From an uncultured Acetatifactor sp. (GTDB lineage: Bacteria > Bacillota > Clostridia > Lachnospirales > Lachnospiraceae): a stretch of DNA of 64,000 nt. Below the pieces are notes generated by a model. It was not told the origin of the DNA, did no database searches, and was given only the letters and a program-made list of their open reading frames with translations. This document shows, piece after piece, positions 44,980 to 53,993 of the stretch; positions within the stretch are counted from its first letter, which is position 1; every line of letters begins with the position of its first letter. The stretch covers positions 1-64,000 of the forward strand of contig CAJUIA010000005.1 of assembly GCA_910586485.1 (NCBI GenBank), given 5' to 3'. Both the position numbers and the translations under genes were made by a program.

Positions 44980-45122
44980 ATTACTCCTCCATGCCGCCTT
45001 TGGCGGCACAAACAACCCATGAAGAACGCTGGTTTTGCGTTCTTCTGTGTGAGCAGGCGCTTCCTTGCGCCGTAGATTTTCTTAGTCCGCGTATTCTGCG
45101 GGCTTAGAAAATCTTCTCACAC
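44980..45122 (-). repeat. Structured repeat element between the two U32-like genes
   Basis: On the minus strand: an outer stem GTGTGAG/CTCACAC (45116-45122 with 45047-45053) encloses two hairpins, AGATTTTC.../...GAAAATCT (45074-45114) and GGCGC/GCGCC (45056-45071). Then come a perfect GAAGAACGC/GCGTTCTTC hairpin (45021-45045) and a GCCGCC/GGCGGC hairpin (44993-45007), followed by ATGGAGGAG and the start codon. The outer stem reaches into the stop codon of the upstream gene. Order and spacing match the element before the NYN gene. Confidence 0.8.
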
Positions 45123-45502
45123 TACTCCGGTATCCATTTTTTCGGCTTCATATAGTTCCATGTCAGCACCTTATTTGCCGCAAGGCTGTTTAACAGTAAC
45201 AGCCTTGCCTTTCCCTGACGCTCCGGCCTTATCATATAGTGGCAGTAAGTCTCCACCAGATTAAAGGGATTTCCCGTACGTCCCTCCAGCTTGAAGTTCC
45301 GAAAGCCCATGGGGACATATTTTTCCCAGATCTCATCGGGAGAAATATAGGTACAATAGTCCTGAATATCATAAATCGTATTGTACTGCCCAATTTTAAC
45401 GCCCTCCCTGAAAAATTCAGGCTGTGTCTCCAAAAAATTTACAAACAGCATATTCAGCGGAAAATTCTGTCTCAGACCCGGCAGATGAAAATTCACCTCC
45501 AT
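45122..45502 (-). CDS. Shortened U32-like paralogue lacking the central domain
   Basis: A 126-aa protein. Residues 4-40 align with the N-terminus of the neighbouring U32-like protein (FHLPGLRQNFPLNMLFVNFLE against YWHLPGLCSLRLLNQIFMNFM, and FREGVKIG against FREGYKIG). Residues about 54-100 align with its C-terminal part (MGFRNFKLEGR against GFVNFKIMGRG). The roughly 190 residues between, including all four cluster cysteines, are missing without a frameshift. It may be a relic or a partner subunit. The start at 45502 follows GGGAG. Confidence 0.7.
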   Translation of the reverse strand: MEVNFHLPGLRQNFPLNMLFVNFLETQPEFFREGVKIGQYNTIYDIQDYCTYISPDEIWEKYVPMGFRNFKLEGRTGNPFNLVETYCHYMIRPERQGKARLLLLNSLAANKVLTWNYMKPKKWIPE

Positions 45503-45564
45503 AACGATATTCTCCCTTCTCCTTTTACTTAACAATAGGCCTGTGTGTTCCTTATTTTTTGTCT

Positions 45565-45596
45565 AAAAGAGGGTGGCGCCCGGAAACACCACCCTC
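45565..45596 (-). terminator. Rho-independent terminator of the glycan-uptake operon
   Basis: On the minus strand GAGGGTGG/CCACCCTC forms an 8-bp stem followed by TTTT, about 12 bases after the binding-protein stop. Confidence 0.85.
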
Positions 45597-45608
45597 CATA
45601 TCGTTCAT

Positions 45609-47120
45609 TTACTTATTTGCTTCGTCAACTGCCGTATACCATTTGGTCTTGCAGGCTTCGATCAAAGCGGCCACATCCGCGCCGGGATTCAGGCTATAGG
45701 TCAGATCGTTACCCATGTCGATGTCGGGAATGAAGTCCTGGTATCTAACCGTACCGCCCTCGCTGGAGATTCTTGCACAGGTCTCTTCTACCGCACGAAT
45801 GTCATCCGCACAATCATAGTAGACGGACAGATGAGGATTTACATCTTCAAATCCCGGAATGGGCTCTGTCCACAGATTATAGGCAAACATAATCTTCCAT
45901 GCTCTGTCGGCGTCATAGCATCCAGGGAGCACCCATACATTATCGTCATAAGCGTTGACATAATGGCCGGCGCTGGGTCCGTAAGGGAACATCAGGAAGC
46001 CAATCTCATCCTCCATATTGCCATATTCACCGTTTGCAGTCATATTATATGCCTGTTCGGGCAGGAAGACAAACTTTCCTTCATCTCTGAAGGCTGCCTT
46101 GAAATAATCCCACTCCGTGCCTTCCGGCTGAGGATAAATGTACTTATCCATCATCTCTACGCCCCAGTTCATGGCATCAACTGTCTCAGGATCCTCAAGG
46201 TTGCAGACATACTTGCCGTCCTCTAAGCCAAACCAGGAGCCGCCGTTGGAGAAAACTGCCGCACTGACGAACTGCCCGCGGTTACCGCCCCAGGGGTATA
46301 TATCCTGTACGCCGTCGTTGTCAACGTCGCCGCCTGCCATGATCTGATCCATGATTTCTTCCCATTTTGCCCAGGTCCACTCGTTGTTCTTTTGCAGATC
46401 ATAGAGATCGTCTGCCGTCAGACCCGTGGTCTGCTCCAACAGTCTCTTGTTAAAGTATACCCCGTCTCTGGGCTCCGGATAGCCTGCATAAAAGGCATAA
46501 ACAGAATCGCCCTTGGAGTAAAGATTACACTGGCCGTTTAACTGGAATTTCCGTTCGGAAAAATCAAGACAGTCAAGTGTTGCCACATCATACATCAATC
46601 CCTGCTTCATGGCAGAAATCATCTCCGCACCGGAATGAGCTATGAAAATGTAGTTATTATCGTCTCCCTTGGTGGTAACGTAATCCACAAAGGATGTGGG
46701 ACAGTCACCCCAGCTGCCCAGAGCCTCCTGGGTCATGGTGAAGTTATAGGTATCCTGAATCCACTCACGCCATTCCGTCTTTGCCTCGCCGTAGTCATCA
46801 TTGGAGGTTACGTCCTCAAACCAGGACCAGATCTTGATCTCCATGCCGCCCAGATCATAGGGATTACCGTTCTCATCCGTCAATACAGTATACTTGTCTA
46901 CACTCTCTTCGGGCTCCGAGGCCTGATCGCTGTCAGGGGTATCGGCTTCCGAATTACCGCTGTCGGAAGGCTGTGCAGAGTCTGAAGGCTTGCTTTCTTC
47001 CTGACTGTCATTGCCGCTGCCGGAAGCCGGAGTATCTCCGTTGCCGCAGCCTGCCATCCCCACTGCCATAGCTGCCACCAGGGAGGCAGCCATCAGTTTT
47101 CTAAACATTTTTCTCTTCAT
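45609..47120 (-). CDS. Sugar ABC transporter substrate-binding lipoprotein
   Basis: A 503-aa extracellular solute-binding protein, family 1. Lipobox MAGC (Cys25) follows a standard signal peptide, then an acidic/serine linker. The binding fold carries YAGYPEPRDGVYFNKRLLEQ and EEIMDQIMAGGDVDNDGVQDIYPWGGN. It would bind an oligosaccharide. It follows two permease genes (47225-49133) after a 104-base gap. The start at 47120 follows AAAGGAGG. Confidence 0.92.
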   Translation of the reverse strand: MKRKMFRKLMAASLVAAMAVGMAGCGNGDTPASGSGNDSQEESKPSDSAQPSDSGNSEADTPDSDQASEPEESVDKYTVLTDENGNPYDLGGMEIKIWSWFEDVTSNDDYGEAKTEWREWIQDTYNFTMTQEALGSWGDCPTSFVDYVTTKGDDNNYIFIAHSGAEMISAMKQGLMYDVATLDCLDFSERKFQLNGQCNLYSKGDSVYAFYAGYPEPRDGVYFNKRLLEQTTGLTADDLYDLQKNNEWTWAKWEEIMDQIMAGGDVDNDGVQDIYPWGGNRGQFVSAAVFSNGGSWFGLEDGKYVCNLEDPETVDAMNWGVEMMDKYIYPQPEGTEWDYFKAAFRDEGKFVFLPEQAYNMTANGEYGNMEDEIGFLMFPYGPSAGHYVNAYDDNVWVLPGCYDADRAWKIMFAYNLWTEPIPGFEDVNPHLSVYYDCADDIRAVEETCARISSEGGTVRYQDFIPDIDMGNDLTYSLNPGADVAALIEACKTKWYTAVDEANK

Positions 47121-47224
47121 TTTTTCCTCCTTTTATCATGAAAAAATATCTATATATATCCCTTTCATCCTCCCCGAAAGCATCTTTCCGGAATGCCCTC
47201 TTTCAGAAACGGGGAAATATATCC

Positions 47225-48232
47225 TTACATCTTGATTCCCGAACTGCTAAGACTCTCTACAAATCCCTTCTGTGCAAACAGATACAGGATAATAAGCGGT
47301 AGGATGATCATCAAGGTACCGGTGGAGAGAATACAGTTTGCCAATGCCTGAGATACCTGCGCTCCCTGCGACAGTCCCAGCTCCCTGCCGATATAGATGC
47401 CCAGATTATCCACCACCTGCGTCAGCGACGTGCTTAACAGCCTTGTGCTGCCCAGAAACATGTTGGAATAAAAGCCGTCCGTCCACTGCCATACAAATGC
47501 AAAAAGGAAGCAGGAGGTAAGGATGGGCTTTGCGTCCGGCAGCATGATCCGGATAAAGGTCTTTAAGGTTCCACAGCCGTCCACATAGGCCGCCTCCTCC
47601 AGCTCCTTGGGAATGTTCCGGAAGAACTGCCTGATCATGTATATGTACAGCCCGTTTTTCAGGCCCATGCAGGTAGCGCTCAAAAGGTAGTAGGGCAGCA
47701 CGGAGCCTCGCATGTTAATGGTGCTTCCCCGCACCGCCTCAAAAATTCCCAGGATGTCAAAAAACCGGAAATTCAAATACAGGGAAGAAGAAATGGTCTG
47801 GGGCGGAATCAGGATCACCAGAATTACGCAGGCAAACCAAAAACCCCTGAAGGGAAATTTAAATCTGGCAAAGCCGTACCCCACCAGAGTACATACGGAA
47901 ATCTGCACCAGGGCTATGGTCAGTGAAATGACAAAGGAATGAAGCAATCCTTCTCCGTAGTGCATGATGGACGCCGCCAGCTTGTAATTTTCCGTGGTAA
48001 AATTCTGCGGAAGGGATACTACTATGGAATTATACAAATCGCTTTCCGACATGAAGCTGACGGAAATCTTATTCAGTATGGGCTGCAGGATCAGAAAGCA
48101 CATGCCGAACAGCAGGATAAACCTGCAGATACTGACACCATAGCCCAGCAGCGTTTTTTTCAGCAGATACCCGTTTGACTTCCTGTTTCTCTCCCAAAAG
48201 TTACTATATTTCTTTACCTTAACCTTACTCAT
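47225..48232 (-). CDS. Sugar ABC transporter permease, MalG type
   Basis: A 335-aa permease with six membrane segments and an EAA loop, EEAAYVDGCGTLKTFIRIMLPDAKP, for contact with an ATPase. It starts inside the upstream permease gene (overlap of 8 bases). With 48225-49133 and the binding protein at 45609-47120 it forms one importer. No ATPase gene lies in the cluster, so a shared MsmX/MalK-type ATPase elsewhere is expected. Confidence 0.92.
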   Translation of the reverse strand: MSKVKVKKYSNFWERNRKSNGYLLKKTLLGYGVSICRFILLFGMCFLILQPILNKISVSFMSESDLYNSIVVSLPQNFTTENYKLAASIMHYGEGLLHSFVISLTIALVQISVCTLVGYGFARFKFPFRGFWFACVILVILIPPQTISSSLYLNFRFFDILGIFEAVRGSTINMRGSVLPYYLLSATCMGLKNGLYIYMIRQFFRNIPKELEEAAYVDGCGTLKTFIRIMLPDAKPILTSCFLFAFVWQWTDGFYSNMFLGSTRLLSTSLTQVVDNLGIYIGRELGLSQGAQVSQALANCILSTGTLMIILPLIILYLFAQKGFVESLSSSGIKM

Positions 48233-49133
48233 AATAGTAAACCCTCCTTGAGATGATCCACGAGCTGACCCCTACAATGGCGATCACAATCACGAAATAA
48301 ATCCATGACATGGCGGAGGCAAAGCCATAATTCAAATTTACCCGCATTACATTCTGAATCTTCTCAATGACCTCATTATCCGAACGCATACAGAAGTCCA
48401 CCACCGTATAGATCCAGTTCACCAGGAACAGAGAGCTTACCATGGGAAAGGTAATCTTCCAGAGACTCTCCCATTTGGTACAGCCTTCAATATCCGCCGC
48501 CTCATACATGCTGGCAGAGATGGTCTGCAGACCGGAGAGAAAAATAATGATCTGAATGCCGGAGGAAATAGCCACATCATAGATATTGTCAATCACCTCA
48601 AACACCGTCTCATAAGCTCTGACACCCACACCCGCTGTCCTTAAGATTTCCTTCAGGGCGTCGGTAATGTTGACTCCCTCCGCCGCCGTCTCCACTGTTG
48701 CCTGCAGATTTGCCATCAGGGCGTTATCTGTTTCAAGGCCCAGCATAACGCCTGACGAAAGAATAACGGGGAGAAAGAACACGGCTCTCACCAGAGCCCT
48801 TCCCTTAAACTTCTGATTCAGGATCAGCGCCACGAAGAAACTGAACACCATGATCGCGATGGAGTAAAGAAACATTCTTAAAATTTCTTCAAACAGAAGC
48901 CTGTTGAAATCCGGATCCACCCGAAACGCCTGATTGTAGTTAAACAGCCCTGCCCAATGGGATGTAAAATTTCCTGCGCCAAGCTCTACATTGCAAAAGC
49001 TCATATAGAGCGAATGGAAAAAAGGCCTTACCATAAACACCAGAAACCCAATGATAAACGGCGCGATGAACAGGTAACCGGATATTGCCTTCCGCTTCTG
49101 AAGACCTGCCAGCTTATTCTTCTGTTTCTTCAT
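48225..49133 (-). CDS. Sugar ABC transporter permease, MalF type
   Basis: A 302-aa permease with six membrane segments and an EAA loop, YEAADIEGCTKWESLWKITFPMV. An extended outer loop (about residues 125-175) with VETAAEGVNITDALKEILRTAG is longer than usual. It is 38 bases after the DUF5696 gene stop. Confidence 0.92.
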   Translation of the reverse strand: MKKQKNKLAGLQKRKAISGYLFIAPFIIGFLVFMVRPFFHSLYMSFCNVELGAGNFTSHWAGLFNYNQAFRVDPDFNRLLFEEILRMFLYSIAIMVFSFFVALILNQKFKGRALVRAVFFLPVILSSGVMLGLETDNALMANLQATVETAAEGVNITDALKEILRTAGVGVRAYETVFEVIDNIYDVAISSGIQIIIFLSGLQTISASMYEAADIEGCTKWESLWKITFPMVSSLFLVNWIYTVVDFCMRSDNEVIEKIQNVMRVNLNYGFASAMSWIYFVIVIAIVGVSSWIISRRVYYYE

Positions 49134-49171
49134 ACCACACTGCCCTTCCTTCTTTTTGATTTTTCATTAAA

Positions 49172-51769
49172 CTACCGGACCACCACATAATCTCTTGCAG
49201 GTATCTGCACGCCCGATGGTGCAGCCGCATCCTTATATCCATAATTTACATACACACTGGTGCCGTCCTGGTAAGTGGTGCAGGACAGGTCGGGACCCAG
49301 GATTTCATGCTTTACCATTTCCTGATTATAGGTGTGTCCCAGTTCAGCGTTATATCTTTCATAAATCTCCAGCATCTTATCGCGCCATATGCTGTAATCA
49401 GCAGCAAAGTATTCCGTATACAGCGTCTTTTGAAGGGTAAATGCACTCTCTCCCATCAGGGTAAACGATAAACCGGCACCGTATTCCGCGGAGCGCAGCA
49501 ATTCTTCCTGAAGATCTCCTGCAAGATTGATGGCACTTCCGGTATAATTTATATAACCATGTACCGCCATCTGGTAAAAGGGTACAAATTCATCCAGAAT
49601 CGTATACTCGCTGCCCTGCAGATCCATATTGGTAATCATGTCGCTATAAACTGCCGCGTAATCGTTTCCCATGTTGACCATGACCTTCAGTCCCTCGTCC
49701 GCCATGGATTTCAGCAGCTCCTCCTGCAGATCCAGCACCGCCTGCCTGCTGTAAAGCTTCTTTTTATAGAAATCAGAGGACAAATCCATGCCCAAATCCC
49801 TGAAGGATACGCCGGCGCCGTATTTCCGGACGGAATTCACAAGATTATCCGCCATTTCCATGGCCAGATCCGTATGAAGCAGATAATAGCTGTCTGCCCA
49901 CTCCGCAGCCGCGTAGGTTATGGGACTGTAGGTATAAATCTCCGCCCGTTCCTTGGAAATAAATTTTGCAGCATCCCGGTATGAGAAAAAGCCGTCAAAA
50001 ATATTACTGTCGTATTCATACTGAGTAACTCCGTCCAGATAAACATCCACCCCCAGTGCCTTTGCGGAATCTATCATGGCCTGCAGGTCCTTACTGCTGC
50101 CCAGGTCGGAAATGGTCTTTGCTTTCCGAAGTATCTTCTGATTGACGCCGCCGTTGCACCAGCCAGAAAGCTTAACGGACATATTGCTCATGCCCTGCCC
50201 GGAAAGCTCCTCAATCATTTCCTGCGCCTGGCTGTAGGAGGTAAGCTTCAGGGGCATGGACACAGGCACACCCAGGATCTGCTGCACCTTATCTACCGCA
50301 CCCACCAGCTCCAGGGATACAGGCGTCTGCGTATCATCGTTTCTGGTAAAATAGCCTGTGTATTTATCCTTCAGATAGCTCTGATATGCTTTTGCCATAT
50401 CCGTATACTCCGGGCTGTCCACAAACCGGTATCTCTGGGTCAGCGTCTCGTCTGGAAGCTGATCCTGATAAACGTAAATGGCCGCATTGCTCAGAGCGTC
50501 GCTCATGCTGTACTGCTGTCTGACACAGATGCTGTATGCCGCGTTTGCGTAATTATAACTGTTTGTTTTTCCACTGATGTCCGCCTGAACGGAGACATAG
50601 GGGGCGCCTTCCTCCAGGATGCACAGGAAGGAATCTTCCCCGCTGGAAATGCCGAAGGTATTAAAGTAATTTCTGGTGCTGTGAACCACCGCCTCCCTCT
50701 GCAGACACATATCCCAGCCGTACATATTTGCATAATAGCTGTTTTGAAGGGTTTTGCCGTTGTTAAAATTGATGAGAGCGCCACCGCCCTCAGGAACCAG
50801 TATGTAACCCTCGTCAGAGGTCCCTCCCGCTCCGAAATAAGGCAGGGGAGTGATGGTATAGATGGGGTATTCCTCCTTAAACTCCAGACTCTCCAGGGGA
50901 ATCTCCACCACCAGATCGCCTCCGTCCAGGCGGTAGATCACATCCACGTTAAATACCGGCTTGTCGGTAGAAGATTCCTTCTGATTCAACGCCTTATCGG
51001 CATCATAATCCTCCATCGTATAGCCCAGTTCCTCGAACACCTGCTCCATCTTTGTCTTCATGGCACCGCTGACATTATCACGCATCACATAGATGGGCTC
51101 CGTCTCCAGCACGGGATAGCTCTCAAGCAGCTCTTCCCTGTTATCCTTCTTGCCAAGATCATTGATGTCATACTTTTTATAATACTTTTTTACAAGGCTT
51201 CTGTTCTCGTTGGACATGGCGTCAAACCATTTTTCCATATTCTCTGCCAGGCTCACAGGAGGAACCACATATTCTCTCTCCAGATTGCCCAGCGAATACA
51301 TGACCCGAATATAATCCTCGCCTGTCTCCAGCTCATACAGTCCGTTGACAATACTCTGCTGCCAGCTGTTAAATTTAACCTCCATGCCTCCGGTTATACA
51401 GTAAGACATGAAGAGGGTGGATTTCAGGTTTGTTTTCTCCAGCGCAAGCGCAAGAGCATCGGCATCCGCATCCTCAGGATTGGAATACCATACCTTTCCC
51501 GTACTTTTTACCTCCAGGGAGAACTGTGTGGTACTCGGATCCATAACCAGCTTCAGGCTTTCATTTTCCAAAATGATCGGCTCCTTGCCGCCGTCATAGC
51601 CGCGGACACGGATACTCTCTTCCTTTTCCTCCGTTCCCTGATAGTTTATGACCACGATGATGCCGGCCGCGATGATGGCACAGAGAACGACAGGCAGGAT
51701 CAGGCTCTTAAGCCATTTGATTACCGCTGCTTTCCTCTCGGATTGTTTTACTGATTTTTCTTTCTTCAT
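49172..51769 (-). CDS. DUF5696 protein, large outer-membrane-face protein with glycosidase-like barrel
   Basis: An 865-aa protein anchored by one membrane segment (about residues 19-43). An N-terminal beta-sandwich region (IILENESLKLVMDPSTTQFSLEV) is followed by a long region that reads like a (beta/alpha)8 barrel: MSVKLSGWCNGGVNQK, GVDVYLDGVTQYEYDSNIFDG, GVSFRDLGMDLSSDF and GLKVMVNMGNDYAAVYSD. Such an order recalls retaining glycosidases, so an uncharacterised glycan-active enzyme is likely, but catalytic residues are not proven. It lies inside the transport operon. Confidence 0.8.
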   Translation of the reverse strand: MKKEKSVKQSERKAAVIKWLKSLILPVVLCAIIAAGIIVVINYQGTEEKEESIRVRGYDGGKEPIILENESLKLVMDPSTTQFSLEVKSTGKVWYSNPEDADADALALALEKTNLKSTLFMSYCITGGMEVKFNSWQQSIVNGLYELETGEDYIRVMYSLGNLEREYVVPPVSLAENMEKWFDAMSNENRSLVKKYYKKYDINDLGKKDNREELLESYPVLETEPIYVMRDNVSGAMKTKMEQVFEELGYTMEDYDADKALNQKESSTDKPVFNVDVIYRLDGGDLVVEIPLESLEFKEEYPIYTITPLPYFGAGGTSDEGYILVPEGGGALINFNNGKTLQNSYYANMYGWDMCLQREAVVHSTRNYFNTFGISSGEDSFLCILEEGAPYVSVQADISGKTNSYNYANAAYSICVRQQYSMSDALSNAAIYVYQDQLPDETLTQRYRFVDSPEYTDMAKAYQSYLKDKYTGYFTRNDDTQTPVSLELVGAVDKVQQILGVPVSMPLKLTSYSQAQEMIEELSGQGMSNMSVKLSGWCNGGVNQKILRKAKTISDLGSSKDLQAMIDSAKALGVDVYLDGVTQYEYDSNIFDGFFSYRDAAKFISKERAEIYTYSPITYAAAEWADSYYLLHTDLAMEMADNLVNSVRKYGAGVSFRDLGMDLSSDFYKKKLYSRQAVLDLQEELLKSMADEGLKVMVNMGNDYAAVYSDMITNMDLQGSEYTILDEFVPFYQMAVHGYINYTGSAINLAGDLQEELLRSAEYGAGLSFTLMGESAFTLQKTLYTEYFAADYSIWRDKMLEIYERYNAELGHTYNQEMVKHEILGPDLSCTTYQDGTSVYVNYGYKDAAAPSGVQIPARDYVVVR

Positions 51770-51805
51770 GATGATTCCATCCTTTTCGTTTATACCGACA
51801 CTTTA

Positions 51806-52459
51806 TTATAATCGAAACAGCAGTTCCTTCCCCAGAGATATAAAATAAGAAACTCCCTGCAGGATCATACTGAAGAACAGCATGAGGATAAAAATAATGA
51901 CAAGCATTGCAAACAGGGTCGCCACCATAAATAAAATGTTTTTTCCTGCAGAATACTCATGAATCTGCCCCATGGCAGCGATAAAGAGCAAGCCGCACCA
52001 GATGATGGACAACCCGCCGATCACCATATAAAACTCCTTCTCCTCCACCGTCACAAAGTTGCTGAAAATCATCAGTGGAAACTGCAGAAGAGGATACGGC
52101 GTAAGACAGTAACAGCTTGCCATGTACACCTGCCCCAGCCGGCCCTTACCGTCAAAAAGGGTGGTCAGCGCCCAATTCCCAACTACAAACATCAAAAGCG
52201 GGAATAAAATGCTGGCAATATAAAGGAAAATATTAAGCTCCTCCCAGTAAACCTTCATAAAGATAAAGCTGGTATACCGCAGTTTCATTACTCTGACGAT
52301 CAGCGTCAGCGCTAAAATTGTATTTGCCGCTGCATAGGTCCCTCTTTTCTCATGGGTCAGATCCCAGAAGCCGTCCAGGGGATGGCTGATACAGTACAGC
52401 GCAAATTTCAAGGAACTCAAATACTTTTGAAACTTTACTTTTTTAACTGAAGCGTCCAT
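51806..52459 (-). CDS. Yip1-family membrane protein
   Basis: A 217-aa protein with about five membrane segments. The N-terminal FALYCISHPLDGFWDLTHEKRGT and the following membrane block match Yip1/DUF1282 proteins. It lies between the NHL-protein gene and DUF5696 with short gaps; its conserved place suggests a role in assembling the surface complex. Biochemistry unknown. Confidence 0.75.
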   Translation of the reverse strand: MDASVKKVKFQKYLSSLKFALYCISHPLDGFWDLTHEKRGTYAAANTILALTLIVRVMKLRYTSFIFMKVYWEELNIFLYIASILFPLLMFVVGNWALTTLFDGKGRLGQVYMASCYCLTPYPLLQFPLMIFSNFVTVEEKEFYMVIGGLSIIWCGLLFIAAMGQIHEYSAGKNILFMVATLFAMLVIIFILMLFFSMILQGVSYFISLGKELLFRL

Positions 52460-52476
52460 ACTCTGCCTCCCTTATT

Positions 52477-53976
52477 CTAGCGTCTGAAAATATCAGCGAC
52501 GTCGATCTCATGCTTGATTGCCTTTACCTTGCCGATGGACATGGGAATCAGAAACAGCGCCAGAATCACCGCAATAATACCCCCGATATGCTCTTCCACC
52601 CACTCCTTCCGATACTGCTTGTAAGCCTTGGAATAATTATCCGCATCATATTTGATTTCAAAATAATCCAGGGCTTCTTCATACCTCTCCTGGCTGAGCA
52701 GCGCCCGGCCGATGCCGATATAAGCCAGATCATAATTGCCGTTTAATTCCATGGCTCTGCGCCAGGATGCCTCGGAGGCATCATACTCGCCGGCGTCAAA
52801 CTGTTCCATGGCCTGATACACCAGATTTCCAAATTCGGTAGGGGTAAACAGCGTCAGACTGCAATCCATAGAATCCAGCACAATCAGGTCGGTCCCTATA
52901 TGCTCCAGTGCGGCCGGCTTTTTAAAATATCCGTCCATGTTGCCGTTTCCGCCGCAGGCAAACAGCATTCTTCCCTGTTCGTCATAGCCGAAAAGCCGCC
53001 CCCTGTTATCATCCATGCAGATGTAAACGTCATTATCAAGCGCCGTCACATCCTTAAAGCTGGACGGACCTTCATAACCGCCGCCGGAGCCCATGTACAG
53101 GTCGCCGTAGACGACCCAGTCCCCATTTCGCACCAGAATATCATTTCCCAGAAGGTTAAGCCTGCGCACGGCGGAATCCGTATTTGCTTTCAGATCCTCA
53201 GCCTCTTGATCTCCCTCTACCACAAAGATAAAGCCCTCATAATCCATATAAAGATTATCGTACTCCGTGGGCACAAAGGACTCCATCCTGTCACGCTGAG
53301 CCTGGGTTGCAAACCTTTTCCAGATATAATCCGTCCAGTTAAACCTTACCTTGGTAGCTCCCACAAAGCCGGAAAACTCTCCGTTATTCTCATATTTAAT
53401 CAATCCCTTGTTGATACCGGACGCGACACAGTACACACGGCCCGCCGTATCAATGGCAATCTTGCTGGGCTGAAAAATTGCTGCCGGGTCCAGGGTGGAA
53501 TCCACCGGTTTATCAAACTGCATCAGATAATTCAGGTCCTTATCCAGCTTTAAAATCCGGGCATTTCCCTTGTCCGCAATGTAAAAATCACCTTCCTCGG
53601 ACACCGCAATGTCCGTAGGCCCAGAAAAACCGGTATTCTCCACGTCTCCCTTGAATTCATCAATGATCCGCACGACCTCAAGCTCGCTCTCCGAAACCTT
53701 TTCCAGCTCTATAATACGGTTATTTCCCGTGTCGCACAGATAAATCAGATTGCCTGCCGCAAACAGTCCCCGAGGCGAGGAAAGATTTTTATCCAGTCCC
53801 AGCTCCACCGAAGTATACGCACCGGTTACCGTGTAAAAATCCGGAGAGCCCTGCACATCCCCCCACCAGTCATAATTGTAGGTATAGTTTTCTTCCGCGC
53901 AGACCACCATGGATGAACCGCTAATGATTACAGCGCCCAGCGCTAACGCACCGATTCTTTTTATCATCCTTTTCAT
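52477..53976 (-). CDS. Secreted NHL-repeat protein with TPR and C-terminal membrane anchor
   Basis: A 499-aa protein. A signal peptide (about residues 1-27) precedes NHL beta-propeller repeats (LSSPRGLFAAGNLIYLCDTGNNRIIEL, FSGPTDIAVSEEGDFYIADKGNARILKL, AIFQPSKIAIDTAGRVYCV and others). Residues about 400-455 read as a TPR pair (ASWRRAMELNGNYDLAYIGIGRALL, YEEALDYFEIKY). A membrane segment (IIAVILALFLIPMSIG) lies near the C-terminus. The outward propeller may hold glycan or other surface proteins near the importer. Confidence 0.85.
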   Translation of the reverse strand: MKRMIKRIGALALGAVIISGSSMVVCAEENYTYNYDWWGDVQGSPDFYTVTGAYTSVELGLDKNLSSPRGLFAAGNLIYLCDTGNNRIIELEKVSESELEVVRIIDEFKGDVENTGFSGPTDIAVSEEGDFYIADKGNARILKLDKDLNYLMQFDKPVDSTLDPAAIFQPSKIAIDTAGRVYCVASGINKGLIKYENNGEFSGFVGATKVRFNWTDYIWKRFATQAQRDRMESFVPTEYDNLYMDYEGFIFVVEGDQEAEDLKANTDSAVRRLNLLGNDILVRNGDWVVYGDLYMGSGGGYEGPSSFKDVTALDNDVYICMDDNRGRLFGYDEQGRMLFACGGNGNMDGYFKKPAALEHIGTDLIVLDSMDCSLTLFTPTEFGNLVYQAMEQFDAGEYDASEASWRRAMELNGNYDLAYIGIGRALLSQERYEEALDYFEIKYDADNYSKAYKQYRKEWVEEHIGGIIAVILALFLIPMSIGKVKAIKHEIDVADIFRR

Positions 53977-53993
53977 ATGCCACCTCGTTCCCT

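Noticed and set aside
45122..45502. Frameshifted or nonsense-broken copy of the U32-like gene
   Set aside because: No remains of the missing central part are found in any frame in the flanking sequence; the short frame is continuous with its own ribosome binding site, so an in-frame deletion is the better reading.
47121..47224. A terminator or second promoter in the gap between permease and binding protein
   Set aside because: Only a CCCCG/CGGGG pairing without a T-tract and no convincing -35/-10 pair was seen.
50681..51754. A 357-codon open frame antisense to DUF5696
   Set aside because: Shadow frame; the DUF5696 frame has a proper start, membrane anchor and operon context.
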